A DNA stretch of 64,000 nt from JANXMY01 sp964251675. GTDB lineage: Bacteria; Armatimonadota; Armatimonadia; Armatimonadales; Capsulimonadaceae. The notes beneath the pieces are model-generated. The model ran no database searches and was not told where the DNA came from. It saw only the letters and a list, made by a program, of their open reading frames with translations. Location of the stretch: the NCBI GenBank assembly GCA_964251675.1, contig CAXUKS010000001.1, forward strand, positions 62,001 through 126,000, written 5' to 3'. Positions 24,422 to 33,571 of this stretch are shown one piece after another. Position numbers and translations under genes: made by a program. Every line of letters begins with the position of its first letter. Position 1 is the first letter of the stretch.

Positions 24422-27037
24422 ATGGCGTTGGATGAGAAGTATCAGTTTCGGGAGATTGAAGAAAAGTGGCGGGCGCGGTGGGCGGACGCCGACCTGTACC
24501 GGGCGGAGACGGACACGGAGCGGCCCAAGTATTACGGGCTGGAAATGTTCCCCTACCCCTCCGGGTCCGGGCTGTCGGTCGGGCACTTCAAGAACTATGC
24601 ACCGACGGATGCCTTCCTGCGGCTGAAGTCCATGCAGGGCTACAACGTCCTGCACCCGATGGGCTGGGATGCCTTCGGGCAGCCTGCCGAGAACGAAGCC
24701 ATCAAGCGGCAGCGGAACCCCGGCCCGATGGTGCGGGAGTTTGCGGCCTCGTACAAGCGGCAGATGGATTTGATCGGTATGGGCTACGACTGGAGCCGCG
24801 AGATCAATTCCAGTGACCCGGCCTACTACAAATGGACGCAGTGGATTTTCCTGCTGCTGTACAAGCAGGGCCTCGCCTACCGCAAGAGCGCCCCGGTCAA
24901 CTGGGACCCCGTGGACAAAACGGTGCTGGCGAACGAGGAAGTGGTCAACGGACGCGGCTGGCGCTCCGGGGCACTAGTGGAGAAGCGGTACATTCCGCAG
25001 TGGTACTTGAAGATCACGGCCTATGCCGAGCGGCTGCTGGGCGATCTGGACAAGGTGGACTGGCCGGACGGGGTCCGGCAGCAGCAGCGCAACTGGATTG
25101 GCCGCTCCGAAGGCGCGGAGGTGACGTTTCAGACTCAGGGGCATGACGACGCGATTACAGTCTTCACGACCCGGCCTGACACGCTCTGGGGGGCGACGTT
25201 TCTGGTGCTGGCCCCCGAGCATCCATTGGTGGCCGCACTGACGACGCCGGAGCAGAAAGAGGCGGTCAGCGCCTATGTCACCCGCGCCGGACGCGAGACG
25301 GAGATCGACCGGCAGGCGGAAGGGCGCGAAAAGACGGGTGTGTTCACCGGGGCTTACGCCGCGAACCCGGTCAACGGCGAGGCGGTCCCGATCTGGATTG
25401 CGGACTACGTTCTGATGGGCTACGGCACGGGCGCGATCATGGCGGTCCCGGCGCATGATGGGCGAGACTTCGACTTTGCCCGCAAGTTCGGCCTGCCCAT
25501 CGTACCCGTTTATCAGGAGCCGGGGCAGGACATGCGCGGCGAGGACATGACGGCAGCGACGACTGACAGCGGCATTTTAGTAAACTCCGGGCAGTTCAAT
25601 GGCCGCGCCTACAGCAAAGAAACGGTGGCGGAAGTCGCCGCGTGGCTGGAAGAAAACAGCTTTGGTAAGCCTGTGGTCACCTACCGCTTCCGGGACTGGC
25701 TGCTGTCGCGGCAGCGGTACTGGGGGGTTCCTATTCCCATCGTCCACTGCGAGACCTGCGGCGAGGTGCCTGTCCCCGAAGATCAGCTTCCGGTGCGCCT
25801 GCCCGATGTGGAAAATTATCAGCCCACCGGCACAGGCGAAGGGCCGCTGGCGGCCATTGAAGCGTTTGTGCAGACCCGCTGCCCCGTGTGCGATGAACCC
25901 GCCCGGCGCGAGACCGACACGATGGCGGGGACCGCCTGCTCGTCGTGGTACTTTCTGCGCTTCGCCGACCCGAACAATGCTGACGCCCCCTTCTCCCGCG
26001 AAGCGGTGGACTACTGGCTGCCCGTAGACACCTATGTCGGCGGCGCGGAGCACGCCGTCAGCCATCTGCTGTACTCGCGCTTCTGGACCAAAGTGCTTTA
26101 CGATGCCGGGCTGATCGGCTTTGACGAGCCGTTCAAACGCTACCGCAATCAAGGCATGATGCTGGCCTGGACACCGGGCATCAAGCCGTCGCCCGACGAG
26201 ACCGAGGGCGGCGAAGCCGACGAAAAGATTGAAGACTGGGTTGCCGTCAAGCCCGAGGAGGTGGGCCGCTTCCCGGAGAGCGAGATTGTGCATCGCTGGG
26301 CCAAGATGTCCAAATCGGCGGGCAATGTGGTCACGCCCGATGAGGCCGCCGAGCGGTTTGGCGCGGACAGCCTGCGCGTCTATGAGATGTTTGTCGCGCC
26401 CTTTGACGAAACCGTGCAGTGGAGCGAAGAAGGCATACGCGGCTCGTCCAAGTTCCTGGGCCGCGTCTACCGGATGGTCGCGCAGTTCGGCGCCGGCTGG
26501 ACTCCGGGCTGGCGGCAGACCGTGGAGACAGCAGCCGGCAAAGACCGGGACCTGCGCCGCAAAACGCACTCTACCCTGACCCGCGTGGCCGACGATTTGG
26601 AGAACTTCCGCTTCAACACCGCCGTCGCGGGCCTGATGGAATGGGTCAACGCGGCCTACGATGTCGCCAACGCCCTGCCCGAAGGCACGCGCTCGGCGGC
26701 GCTCGACGAAGCTCTTGAATATCTGACACTTGCCCTCGCCCCCTTTGCGCCCCATCTGGCCGATGAGCTTTGGACCGAAGGCTTAGGGCAGTCCGGCTTC
26801 CTATACCGTCACCCGTGGCCTGCCGCTGACCCGGAAGTCGCCAAAAATGACGAAATCACGCTGGTCGTGCAGGTCAACGGCAAGGTCCGCGACAAGATGA
26901 CCGCCCCCGCCGACGCCGACCAGGCCGCCTTGCAGGCGCTGGCCCTCGCCAGCCCCAAAGTGGTGGAGGCCCTGGCCGGAGCCGCCCCGAAGAAAGTCAT
27001 CGTCGTGCCGGGCCGTCTGGTCAATGTGGTGGTTTAG
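24422..27037 (+). CDS. leuS: Leucyl-tRNA synthetase
   Basis: 871 residues, class Ia synthetase charging tRNA-Leu. The HIGH-region is 'YPSGSGLSVGHFKNYAPTD' near residue 45. The CP1 editing domain shows 'TTRPDTLWGATFLVLAPEHP' near residue 240. The KMSKS loop is 'WAKMSKSAGNVVTPDEA' near residue 627. The C-terminal anticodon and UNE-L-type regions end in 'PKKVIVVPGRLVNVVV', a typical bacterial LeuRS ending. Full length and intact. Confidence 0.98.
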   Translation: MALDEKYQFREIEEKWRARWADADLYRAETDTERPKYYGLEMFPYPSGSGLSVGHFKNYAPTDAFLRLKSMQGYNVLHPMGWDAFGQPAENEAIKRQRNPGPMVREFAASYKRQMDLIGMGYDWSREINSSDPAYYKWTQWIFLLLYKQGLAYRKSAPVNWDPVDKTVLANEEVVNGRGWRSGALVEKRYIPQWYLKITAYAERLLGDLDKVDWPDGVRQQQRNWIGRSEGAEVTFQTQGHDDAITVFTTRPDTLWGATFLVLAPEHPLVAALTTPEQKEAVSAYVTRAGRETEIDRQAEGREKTGVFTGAYAANPVNGEAVPIWIADYVLMGYGTGAIMAVPAHDGRDFDFARKFGLPIVPVYQEPGQDMRGEDMTAATTDSGILVNSGQFNGRAYSKETVAEVAAWLEENSFGKPVVTYRFRDWLLSRQRYWGVPIPIVHCETCGEVPVPEDQLPVRLPDVENYQPTGTGEGPLAAIEAFVQTRCPVCDEPARRETDTMAGTACSSWYFLRFADPNNADAPFSREAVDYWLPVDTYVGGAEHAVSHLLYSRFWTKVLYDAGLIGFDEPFKRYRNQGMMLAWTPGIKPSPDETEGGEADEKIEDWVAVKPEEVGRFPESEIVHRWAKMSKSAGNVVTPDEAAERFGADSLRVYEMFVAPFDETVQWSEEGIRGSSKFLGRVYRMVAQFGAGWTPGWRQTVETAAGKDRDLRRKTHSTLTRVADDLENFRFNTAVAGLMEWVNAAYDVANALPEGTRSAALDEALEYLTLALAPFAPHLADELWTEGLGQSGFLYRHPWPAADPEVAKNDEITLVVQVNGKVRDKMTAPADADQAALQALALASPKVVEALAGAAPKKVIVVPGRLVNVVV

Positions 27038-27054
27038 AGAAAATATGGAGGGCC

Positions 27055-27091
27055 ATTATGCGAGGGGTTAAAACCCCTCTCATAATAGCCC
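27055..27091. terminator. Palindrome between leuS and comEA
   Basis: TTATGCGAGGGGTT and AACCCCTCTCATAA are near-perfect complements centred on 27072. The hairpin GAGGGGTTAAAACCCCTC resembles the arms of the repeat at 24179-24324. No long T-run follows, so it may be a repeat unit rather than a terminator. Confidence 0.5.
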
Positions 27092-27121
27092 TCATTTCAA
27101 CGTTCACGGAGGACACACGTT

Positions 27122-27823
27122 ATGCAGGACATCCGCGTCCGCCTCGCGCTTCTGGGTATTTGCCTTGTTTGCTTCATCGGCAGCGGCTGGATGCTTTTAC
27201 GCGGGTCCGGGCCATCGCGCCCGGAAGCTGCGCCCATTACGCTTTCGCCGCCGCCCGTGCCGACGGCTTTGACCACGCCTGCGCCCGAAGACGCCAAAGG
27301 GCATAAAACGGCGCTGACCGCCCCCACCCCGCCGACGCGGCTGTATGTGGATGTCAGCGGAGCCGTTCGGCGGCCTGCGCTGTACGTTCTGCCACCGGGC
27401 AGCCGCGTCATGCAGGCTCTGCGTGCGGCGGGCGGGCCGACGGGCGAGGCTGATCTGGACGCCGTCAATCTCGCTGAGAAAGTCACCGACGGCCAGAAGG
27501 TCTTTGTGCCCAAACGTACCGCTTCCGTGCCTGCGCCCACACTGCCAATGCCGATAGCGGGAATGCCCGCCGTGACAAAAAAGAGCGGCATGGCAAAGGC
27601 GGCCAGCAGCAAAATCAGTGCGGGCAGCAGCGAGACAGTCGCTCTGAACGCGGCCACGCAGGAACAGCTAGAGCGCCTGCCGGGGGTCGGCCCCAGCATG
27701 GCAAGCCGCATACTTGCCTACCGCGCCCAGGTTGGCGGCTTTGAGAAGCCCGAAGACTTGATGGAAGTGCAGGGCCTCGGTCCCAAAAAGTACGCCAAGA
27801 TCGCGCCGTTCGTGACGCCTTGA
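27122..27823 (+). CDS. comEA: ComEA-like DNA-uptake protein (SLBB plus helix-hairpin-helix)
   Basis: 233 residues. One N-terminal membrane anchor ('LALLGICLVCFIGSGWMLL') is followed by a Pro/Ala/Thr-rich linker and an SLBB domain ('LYVDVSGAVRRPALYVLPPG'). After a second linker comes a C-terminal double HhH DNA-binding domain with 'LNAATQEQLERLPGVGPSMA' and 'VQGLGPKKYAKIAPFV'. This is the full ComEA architecture: a membrane-bound dsDNA receptor for transformation. GGAGG precedes ATG 27122. comEC is not in the window. Confidence 0.92.
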   Translation: MQDIRVRLALLGICLVCFIGSGWMLLRGSGPSRPEAAPITLSPPPVPTALTTPAPEDAKGHKTALTAPTPPTRLYVDVSGAVRRPALYVLPPGSRVMQALRAAGGPTGEADLDAVNLAEKVTDGQKVFVPKRTASVPAPTLPMPIAGMPAVTKKSGMAKAASSKISAGSSETVALNAATQEQLERLPGVGPSMASRILAYRAQVGGFEKPEDLMEVQGLGPKKYAKIAPFVTP

Positions 27824-27864
27824 ACGTGGCAAAGGCTGAAAGTCTACTATCGGAGGCTGAGGCG

Positions 27865-28236
27865 ATGAACATTTTTAGGATTCTGGCTGCCCGACGTAAG
27901 CGGAGCAACATTCGCAAGTATATCACCCTGCTTGGCCCGGCACTTGCCAGTCGCTACGGAAAGGCCACTTATTATTCACCGGAGCAAGTCTGGCAGACAA
28001 TCCATCAGGAAAATCTTTCTGAAACAGAAAGTGAGTATGCCCTGGTGATTTACTGTTCCCCCAAAACATTTGCGGCTGACCAAATGGCGAATGGAAGGGT
28101 GGCGCAATACTGGCCGCTTCGTGTAGAAATCATGGAGTATGATTTTCGCCACGGGAGAACCTGGGAACAGGGAAGTGCCAGCGAAAACCTTTCCGCCGCC
28201 GACCAAGACGCACGCGCAGGCTATTTGCCTGGCTAA
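27865..28236 (+). CDS. Small conserved protein of unknown function
   Basis: 123 residues if started at ATG 27865, which has GGAGG at 27852-27856. The frame also opens at TTG 27820 overlapping the comEA stop. The opening 'MNIFRILAARRKRSNIRKYI' and 'LLGPALASRYGKATYYSPEQ' are typical of a small soluble family of uncharacterised bacterial proteins (IRKYxxxLxxxLxxRYG pattern). No catalytic motif is recognised. It may be co-transcribed with comEA. Confidence 0.65.
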   Translation: MNIFRILAARRKRSNIRKYITLLGPALASRYGKATYYSPEQVWQTIHQENLSETESEYALVIYCSPKTFAADQMANGRVAQYWPLRVEIMEYDFRHGRTWEQGSASENLSAADQDARAGYLPG

Positions 28237-28262
28237 ACAAGAGCCGCAAATCGAGGTTAATT

Positions 28263-29614
28263 ATGTCCGTGACCAATATTTCGCCGATTGATGGGCGCTA
28301 TGCCAGCCAGACCGAGGCGCTGGCGTCCGAGTTTTCCGAGTACGCGCTGATTAAGTCCCGCGTGCGCGTCGAAGTGGAATGGCTGCTGTTTCTGGCCGAG
28401 CGCCCTGAAATCTCCGCGCTGCGGTCCTTTGACGGCGACGAGCAGGAGTATCTGCGCGGCATCGCAGGCGGGTTTGAACCAAAGGACGCCGAGCGCGTCA
28501 AAGAGATTGAGGCCACAACGCGCCATGATGTCAAAGCCGTGGAATACTTCCTGCAGGAAAAGCTGCGCGTCACGACGCTGGAAGACGCGATCCCCTTTAT
28601 TCACTTTTGCTGCACGTCGGAGGACATCAACAATTTAGCCTATGGCCTGATGCTGCGCGGGGGCATTCACGAAAAGTGGCTGCCGCTGGCGCATTCGATG
28701 GTGGATGATGTGGCCGCGCTGGCAGGGAAGACACAGGACACGGCGATTTTGTCCCGCACACACGGACAGCCCGCCAGCCCCACCACACTGGGCAAAGAGA
28801 TGGCCGTCTTTGTGCATCGCTGGCGGCGGCAGCTCACGCAGATTGCCGCTGTGGAGTATCTGGGCAAGTTCAGCGGCACGGTCGGCAACTACCACACGCA
28901 TTCCATCGCCTACCCGGAACTGGACTGGGAGGCGCTCTCCAAGACGTTTATCGAGCGGCTGGGGCTGACCTGGAACCCGCTGACGACGCAGATTGAGTCG
29001 CACGACTACATTGCCGAGCTGGCGCACGCGCTGGCCCGGTTCAACACGGTTTTGCTGGGCTTTGACCAAGATGTTTGGACGTACATCTCGCTCGGCTACT
29101 TCAAGCAGCGCGTGGTGGCCGGGGAAGTCGGGTCGTCCACGATGCCACACAAAGTCAACCCAATCAACTTTGAAAACTCCGAGGCCAACGTCGGCATTGC
29201 CAACGCCCTGCTCCTGCATCTGGCGTCCAAGCTGCCCGTGTCCCGCCTGCAGCGCGACCNNNNNNNNNNCTGCGAAATCTGGGAACCGCCGTGGCCCACT
29301 CCTTTGTCGCCCTGCACGCCACCCGGCGGGGCCTCGGCGTGCTGGAAGTCAACGCACAGGCCATCGGGCGCGATTTGGACGACGCCTGGGAAGTGCTGGC
29401 CGAGCCGATCCAGACCGTCATGCGCCGCGTCGGGATGGAGAACGCTTACGAGCGGCTCAAAGATTTAACTCGCGGCGCGGGCATCTCGCAGGAAGCCATT
29501 CAGGCATTTCTCAGTGAACTGGACCTGCCCGAAGACGACAAACAAAGGCTTCTCGCGCTCACCCCGGCGACATATACGGGTCTAGCGTCGCGGCTGGTGC
29601 GGCATATCGAATAA
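28263..29614 (+). CDS. purB: Adenylosuccinate lyase, split by an assembly gap
   Basis: Acts twice in purine synthesis (SAICAR to AICAR; adenylosuccinate to AMP). The N-part (28263-29259) starts 'MSVTNISPIDGRYASQ' and includes the fumarase/aspartase signature 'GSSTMPHKVNPINFE' near residue 292. After ten N (29260-29269) the C-part continues in another frame as 'LRNLGTAVAHSFVALH' to the end 'LASRLVRHIE'. Family members read RD-LTDSTV-LRNLG here, so the gap probably replaces 17 real bases, and the gene is then intact. Length of about 455 residues fits the family. Not a pseudogene in my reading. Confidence 0.93.
29260..29269. other. Assembly gap (10 N) inside purB
   Basis: Ten ambiguous bases. 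The reading frame changes by one position across it, which is consistent with a true length of 17 rather than 10. Confidence 0.98.
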
Positions 29615-29667
29615 ATTAGGTGACGGAACCGCCAAAACGGGTACTGGCGCAGTTCGCCGGGCAGTGG

Positions 29668-29673
29668 TATAAT
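29668..29673 (+). promoter_or_regulatory. Extended -10 box before the 29700 gene
   Basis: TATAAT preceded by TGG, the same extended form as at lexA. It ends 26 bp before ATG 29700. Confidence 0.5.
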
Positions 29674-29699
29674 AGAAATCACAAAGCAAGGGAGGCGTG

Positions 29700-30188
29700 A
29701 TGGGTTACACTCTTTTTGCCGTTATCACGCAACCCCATCTTCTTGAATCTGATCCACCGTGGATTTCAGACTCGAAGATTATCCAGCTTGAACAAGGGCT
29801 TCGGATGATACCAGTCACCGATACTCTATATGACAATCTGGTTGAGCAACATATATCCGCGCATGAGCAAAAGCGGGCAGAATTCATCAAGTGGCTTGGC
29901 CCTCTTTCTGGCCCGATCCAAAAACTGTCCGAGCGCGGCACAGTTGCCTGTGTCGAAGCGGAGTTCTTTGGAGGCGTAGGCGAGCAACGTTGCGTTGTCT
30001 GGCACAAAGAGAGTTTAGTTCTTGGGCCTTTAGATGAGCTGGATGCAATCAACAAAGCATTACGCTTTTTAGGTGTTAAGAAACGTATTTTTGGTGACGA
30101 GTTCGAGACGGTAGGTTTGGGCAAACACCGCAGCAATGAAGAATGGCTTGAAACTGCCCCTAATGCAGAAATGAAGGATCAGAAATAG
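29700..30188 (+). CDS. Hypothetical protein
   Basis: 162 residues from ATG 29700, with GGGAGG at 29690-29695. The sequence starts 'MGYTLFAVITQPHLLESDPP' and includes 'FIKWLGPLSGPIQKLSERGT' and 'ACVEAEFFGGVGEQRCVVWH'. It is soluble, mixed alpha/beta, with no recognisable motif. The 'EAEFFGGVGEQ...V' then 'LGPLDELDAINKALRFLGV' layout resembles small stand-alone or immunity-like proteins, but I do not recognise a family. Lower GC than the flanking pur genes suggests insertion between purB and purS. Confidence 0.6.
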   Translation: MGYTLFAVITQPHLLESDPPWISDSKIIQLEQGLRMIPVTDTLYDNLVEQHISAHEQKRAEFIKWLGPLSGPIQKLSERGTVACVEAEFFGGVGEQRCVVWHKESLVLGPLDELDAINKALRFLGVKKRIFGDEFETVGLGKHRSNEEWLETAPNAEMKDQK

Positions 30189-30190
30189 TT

Positions 30191-30430
30191 ATGGCGCAGG
30201 TGAAAGTGTATGTGACGCTCAAGCCGTCTCTCTTAGACGCGCAGGGCAGGGTGGTTCAGGGGGCCTTGCAATCGCTCGGCTACGAGGGCGTGGACGGGGT
30301 GCGAATTGGCAAATATGTGGAGATGAGCATGCCAGACGGCGCGGACATAGACACAAAGGTGCGCGAGATGTGCGACAAGCTGCTGGCAAACCCGGTGATT
30401 GAAGACTATCGCTATGAGGTGAGCGCGTGA
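30191..30430 (+). CDS. purS: Phosphoribosylformylglycinamidine synthase subunit PurS
   Basis: 79 residues, the small bridging subunit of the PurLQS complex. Typical start 'KVYVTLKPSLLDAQGRVVQG', then 'ALQSLGYEGVDGVRIGKYVE' and the end 'LLANPVIEDYRYEV'. Its last codons overlap the GTG start of purQ by 4 bases, implying translational coupling. Confidence 0.96.
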   Translation: MAQVKVYVTLKPSLLDAQGRVVQGALQSLGYEGVDGVRIGKYVEMSMPDGADIDTKVREMCDKLLANPVIEDYRYEVSA

Positions 30431-31116
30431 AGTTTGGCGTCATCAAATTTCCCGGCGCGAACTGCGATCAGGATGCATTTTTCACGATCAAAGACGTGCT
30501 GGGCCAGCCTGTGGAGTACCTGTGGCATCAGGATGCCGATTTGAAGGGTGTGGACTGCGTAGTGGTCCCCGGCGGCTTTTCCTACGGCGACTACCTGCGC
30601 TGCGGGGCGATTGCCCGGTTTGCACCTGCAATGGCGGCGGCGCAGGAGTTCGCAGCCAAAGGCGGGCTGGTGCTGGGCGTCTGCAACGGCTTTCAGGTGC
30701 TGTGTGAGTCCCATCTGCTGCCCGGCGCTTTAGTCCGCAATGAAGGCCAGCGGTTTTTGTGCAAGCAAATCCATCTGCGAACGGAAAACTCGGCGACACC
30801 GTTCACCAACAAACTCGCGCCGGGGCAGGTGCTGGAAGTGCCCATCGCCCACGGCGAAGGCCGCTATATCTGCGATGACGACACGTTAGATGACCTGTTT
30901 TCGGAGAACCGCGTCATCTTTCGCTACTGCGACGCGCAGGGCGAGCTGACACCAGAGTCCAACCCCAACGGCTCGCGGGATGCCATCGCGGGTATTGCCT
31001 CTGCCGATTTCAATGTCCTGGGCCTCATGCCCCACCCCGAACGCGCCTGCGACCTGCGCCTCGGTTCTGCGGACGGCAAAGCCGTCTTCGAGTCGCTGCT
31101 CGCCTTCTGGAAATAA
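30427..31116 (+). CDS. purQ: Phosphoribosylformylglycinamidine synthase subunit PurQ
   Basis: 229 residues, class I glutamine amidotransferase that feeds ammonia to PurL. 'MKFGVIKFPGANCDQDAFF' opens the protein. The nucleophile is Cys in 'LVLGVCNGFQVL' near residue 87, and the catalytic His/Glu are in 'GLMPHPERACD' near the end. GTG 30427 overlaps purS. Together with small PurL at 452-2704 it completes the FGAM synthase. Confidence 0.97.
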   Translation: MKFGVIKFPGANCDQDAFFTIKDVLGQPVEYLWHQDADLKGVDCVVVPGGFSYGDYLRCGAIARFAPAMAAAQEFAAKGGLVLGVCNGFQVLCESHLLPGALVRNEGQRFLCKQIHLRTENSATPFTNKLAPGQVLEVPIAHGEGRYICDDDTLDDLFSENRVIFRYCDAQGELTPESNPNGSRDAIAGIASADFNVLGLMPHPERACDLRLGSADGKAVFESLLAFWK

Positions 31117-31155
31117 CCCAACTTACTGCTGACACTGAAAGAAGAGGGATTTGCT

Positions 31156-31848
31156 ATGAGGACCGTAGACGTACTGCTATATGATGGTGTGGACGAGCTG
31201 GACTTTTGCGGGCCTTACGAGGTGCTGGCCTCCTGCCGCCGGGTGCTGGAAGGGCGCTGGAGCGACAAGCCCGCGTTCCATGTGCAGACCGTGGCGGACC
31301 GGCGCTCGACCGTGCAGTGCGCCCACGGGCTGTGCGTCCTGCCGGACAAGTCGCTGGCGCAGGCCTTTGAGGCGGATATCATCATTGTTCCCGGCGGGCC
31401 GGGAGCGCGGCGCGAAACTCTGCCGCTCCATATCAGCGAGTTTTTAATTAGTGCCTCGGACACCGCCGAAGTCATTGCGTCAGTCTGCACCGGCGCATTT
31501 ATTCTCGCCAAGACGGGGCTGGCGGACGGCAAGCAGATGACGACGCATTTTGCTCATCTGGAAGCTCTGGCAAAGCAGTATCCGAAAGTGCAGGTCGTCA
31601 AAGGCTCCCGCGTCGTGGCAAGCGGGTCCAAGCTGATGTCCTCGTCGGGCATCTCGGCGGGCATTGATCTGGCCCTGGCGATCATCGCCCGCTTTGAAGG
31701 CAAGGAAACCGCGCAGCTTGCCGCCAGGCGCCTGGAATGGTCCGGCAACTGGACCGCCGCCAGTGTCCATACGTCTGCCGGTCCTGCTGCGCCGACCAAA
31801 CCTGTTGCCCCCGCCCGGCCTGCCGCCCCGGCGGCTGCCCGTCGGTAG
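31156..31848 (+). CDS. DJ-1/PfpI family protein (isonitrile hydratase/AraC-type GATase1-like)
   Basis: 230 residues. The DJ-1 fold is marked by 'VDVLLYDGVDELDFCGPYEV' and the nucleophile elbow 'VIASVCTGAFILAKTGLADG', with Cys near residue 113. Then comes 'SGSKLMSSSGISAGIDLAL', the late region shared with isonitrile hydratases. The last 40 residues are Pro/Ala-rich and look disordered. No AraC DNA-binding domain follows. Exact substrate cannot be told. Confidence 0.85.
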   Translation: MRTVDVLLYDGVDELDFCGPYEVLASCRRVLEGRWSDKPAFHVQTVADRRSTVQCAHGLCVLPDKSLAQAFEADIIIVPGGPGARRETLPLHISEFLISASDTAEVIASVCTGAFILAKTGLADGKQMTTHFAHLEALAKQYPKVQVVKGSRVVASGSKLMSSSGISAGIDLALAIIARFEGKETAQLAARRLEWSGNWTAASVHTSAGPAAPTKPVAPARPAAPAAARR

Positions 31849-31877
31849 CTTCTATGTCATCGGTAGCTTCTATGTCA
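31842..31877 (+). repeat. 18-bp tandem duplication
   Basis: TCGGTAGCTTCTATGTCA occurs twice in a row. It duplicates an ATG, giving two in-frame candidate starts (31854 and 31872) for the next gene and covering the DJ-1 gene stop. Confidence 0.8.
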
Positions 31878-32516
31878 AGAGTTTCTACCGCTCCATTTTG
31901 TCTGTTGCTGATTCTGCTTGCCATAGGCGCGAATGCACAGCCAGATCGCTATGTGCTTCGCGTCCATGGCAAGAAGTATGAGACGAACGTAGTTCAACTT
32001 TATGACCAACGCACGAAACGGACGGTCTGGACACGGACCTGTGTTCTGGCAAGCGCGATCTTAGACAAAAGGGATTTTTTCTGGTCTTCAGACCACCACG
32101 CCGTTGCATTCGCCATTCTGCCAAAGAATTTTCGTTTTCATGGTCAGTATGAAGGGTTTCAGCTTGTGATCTGGCGGGCCGGGGGACCAGCGCGGATTTT
32201 TGCCCATCAGCGTCTGACCGCAGACGAGGGCGTGGAAGAGATGGTGTGGTCGCCAAGCGGAAGGTGGGTACTTGTCCGAGCGGGCGGGAGCGGCGGGGCG
32301 ATGTTAGACACCGGGCGAGTTTATTGCGCGAGCGCCACATCTTCCAAGCTTTTTTATGTTGATTTTACAATTGGCAAGCCTGCGTGGATTGGGCCGCGAA
32401 CGGTGCGGTATTGGAAGCCGAGGCAAATTAAGTCCTATCTTCCGAGCGGCGAACGATACGGGTGGCAAGTAGTGCGAGCGCGGCGGGCCTCCCGGTGGCA
32501 TTTGCCAAATAACTAA
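31872..32516 (+). CDS. Secreted hypothetical protein
   Basis: 214 residues from ATG 31872; ATG 31854 would add six through the tandem duplication. A signal peptide 'APFCLLLILLAIGANAQ' is clear. The mature part contains 'FFWSSDHHAVAFAILP' and 'EEMVWSPSGRWVLVRAGG', phrases typical of WD/TolB-like propeller blades in which a value is compared with a state of the machine. It is too short for a full propeller. No Shine-Dalgarno is evident. Function unknown. Confidence 0.6.
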   Translation: MSRVSTAPFCLLLILLAIGANAQPDRYVLRVHGKKYETNVVQLYDQRTKRTVWTRTCVLASAILDKRDFFWSSDHHAVAFAILPKNFRFHGQYEGFQLVIWRAGGPARIFAHQRLTADEGVEEMVWSPSGRWVLVRAGGSGGAMLDTGRVYCASATSSKLFYVDFTIGKPAWIGPRTVRYWKPRQIKSYLPSGERYGWQVVRARRASRWHLPNN

Positions 32517-32548
32517 ACGCTGATACTCATTGAAAGCGAGACCTGATA

Positions 32549-33136
32549 ATGCGCTGGATCAGGTGTGTCGGCTGGGGTCTGGCCTTTATCTGCTGCCGGG
32601 TGGTCTGGCTCTTCGTCATCATGGGGATCATGGGCGCGACGCAACAGTCCGGGCCAGAGTATCCGCTCTGGGTGCAGCGCCTCGGTGATGTCTCATTCTT
32701 TGACATAGCAGAAATACAGTCATTCGCCGCCCGGTTTTTGCCTGAAAACGCCCCCAACTTTCTGACCATCTGGCTGATCTTCTGGGAGACGTTTGCGGTT
32801 GGCTTCCTGGGAGCGGCGGCGGTGCAGGCTGTGATAGGTCGGGTGAAATGGCGCGGTGCGGACGGTTCACGGCCCGTCACAATCACAGGCATCCCTTCGT
32901 CCGTTTATGAGCAGATCATCACGGACCTGGACGCCGACGGCTGGGAGTGCAGGACTGCCTATGCTGGCTTTGATGCCGGGATTGACTATGACTGCGTGAC
33001 GCTCAAAAAGCAGGGGCAGACACTCAAGTTTGAGTGGGAACTCTACTTTGAGGGCAACATCACCGGCCCGGAGGGACTGCTGGCGGAGCTTAAAGAAGCG
33101 TATCTGGAAAGCGGCGTAGGAGAAAACAAGCAATGA
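32549..33136 (+). CDS. Membrane protein of unknown function
   Basis: 195 residues with two predicted membrane spans: 'CVGWGLAFICCRVVWLFVIM' near the N-terminus and 'NFLTIWLIFWETFAVGFLGA' near residue 75. A soluble C-terminal half follows ('VYEQIITDLDADGWECRTAY'), an alpha/beta segment that looks like a small ligand- or protein-binding module. The stop overlaps the next start by 4 bases, so the two proteins probably work together. Confidence 0.6.
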   Translation: MRWIRCVGWGLAFICCRVVWLFVIMGIMGATQQSGPEYPLWVQRLGDVSFFDIAEIQSFAARFLPENAPNFLTIWLIFWETFAVGFLGAAAVQAVIGRVKWRGADGSRPVTITGIPSSVYEQIITDLDADGWECRTAYAGFDAGIDYDCVTLKKQGQTLKFEWELYFEGNITGPEGLLAELKEAYLESGVGENKQ

Positions 33137-33552
33137 AAATCTGGGGCGCAATTTTTCTGTTGTCTAGCGGGATGATGATTGGTTTCAACGCTGGTTTTAA
33201 CGCCGGAGCCACGGGAGACAGCAAAGGATTGTTTTGGACAGCGTTGACATTGATGGGTGTCAGCGCCCTGGGCTGGCTCTGGTCTGCGCTGGCCGCCAGC
33301 GTCAAAACGCTATGGCAGCAGGCCTCTTATGTCCTGACAGGCCGCGCCCCGGCGCGGCCCACGACGGACCCGAAGGCGCTGGCCGCAGAAGTGGCCGCGC
33401 TGAACGCCCAGATCGCCCAGCTTCGGGACACGGCGACCTCATTTGATGTGTCGTTTGACCAGACGCTTCAGCGGATGGACGAGCGCCTGCGACGGGTGGA
33501 GCAACAGGCCCCCTTTGTGCAGCAGGGTGTGGGGACAAAGTATGGCGGATGA
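33133..33552 (+). CDS. Small membrane protein with coiled coil
   Basis: 139 residues. Two hydrophobic spans ('IWGAIFLLSSGMMIGFNAGF', 'LFWTALTLMGVSALGWLWSA') are followed by a coiled-coil region ('LAAEVAALNAQIAQLRDTAT', 'LQRMDERLRRVEQQ'). It is translationally coupled to the preceding membrane protein (ATGA overlap). No family recognised. Confidence 0.6.
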   Translation: MKIWGAIFLLSSGMMIGFNAGFNAGATGDSKGLFWTALTLMGVSALGWLWSALAASVKTLWQQASYVLTGRAPARPTTDPKALAAEVAALNAQIAQLRDTATSFDVSFDQTLQRMDERLRRVEQQAPFVQQGVGTKYGG

Positions 33553-33571
33553 CACACAGAACGCAGCAAAA

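Noticed and set aside
25577..26755. Minus-strand open frame of 392 codons inside leuS
   Set aside because: Antisense shadow of an intact leuS; typical of GC-rich third-position bias.
31842..31877. Two-unit repeat considered as a CRISPR or phase-variable tract
   Set aside because: Only two perfect 18-bp units without spacers. 18 is divisible by three, so it would not shift the frame. No CRISPR array is seen anywhere in the window.
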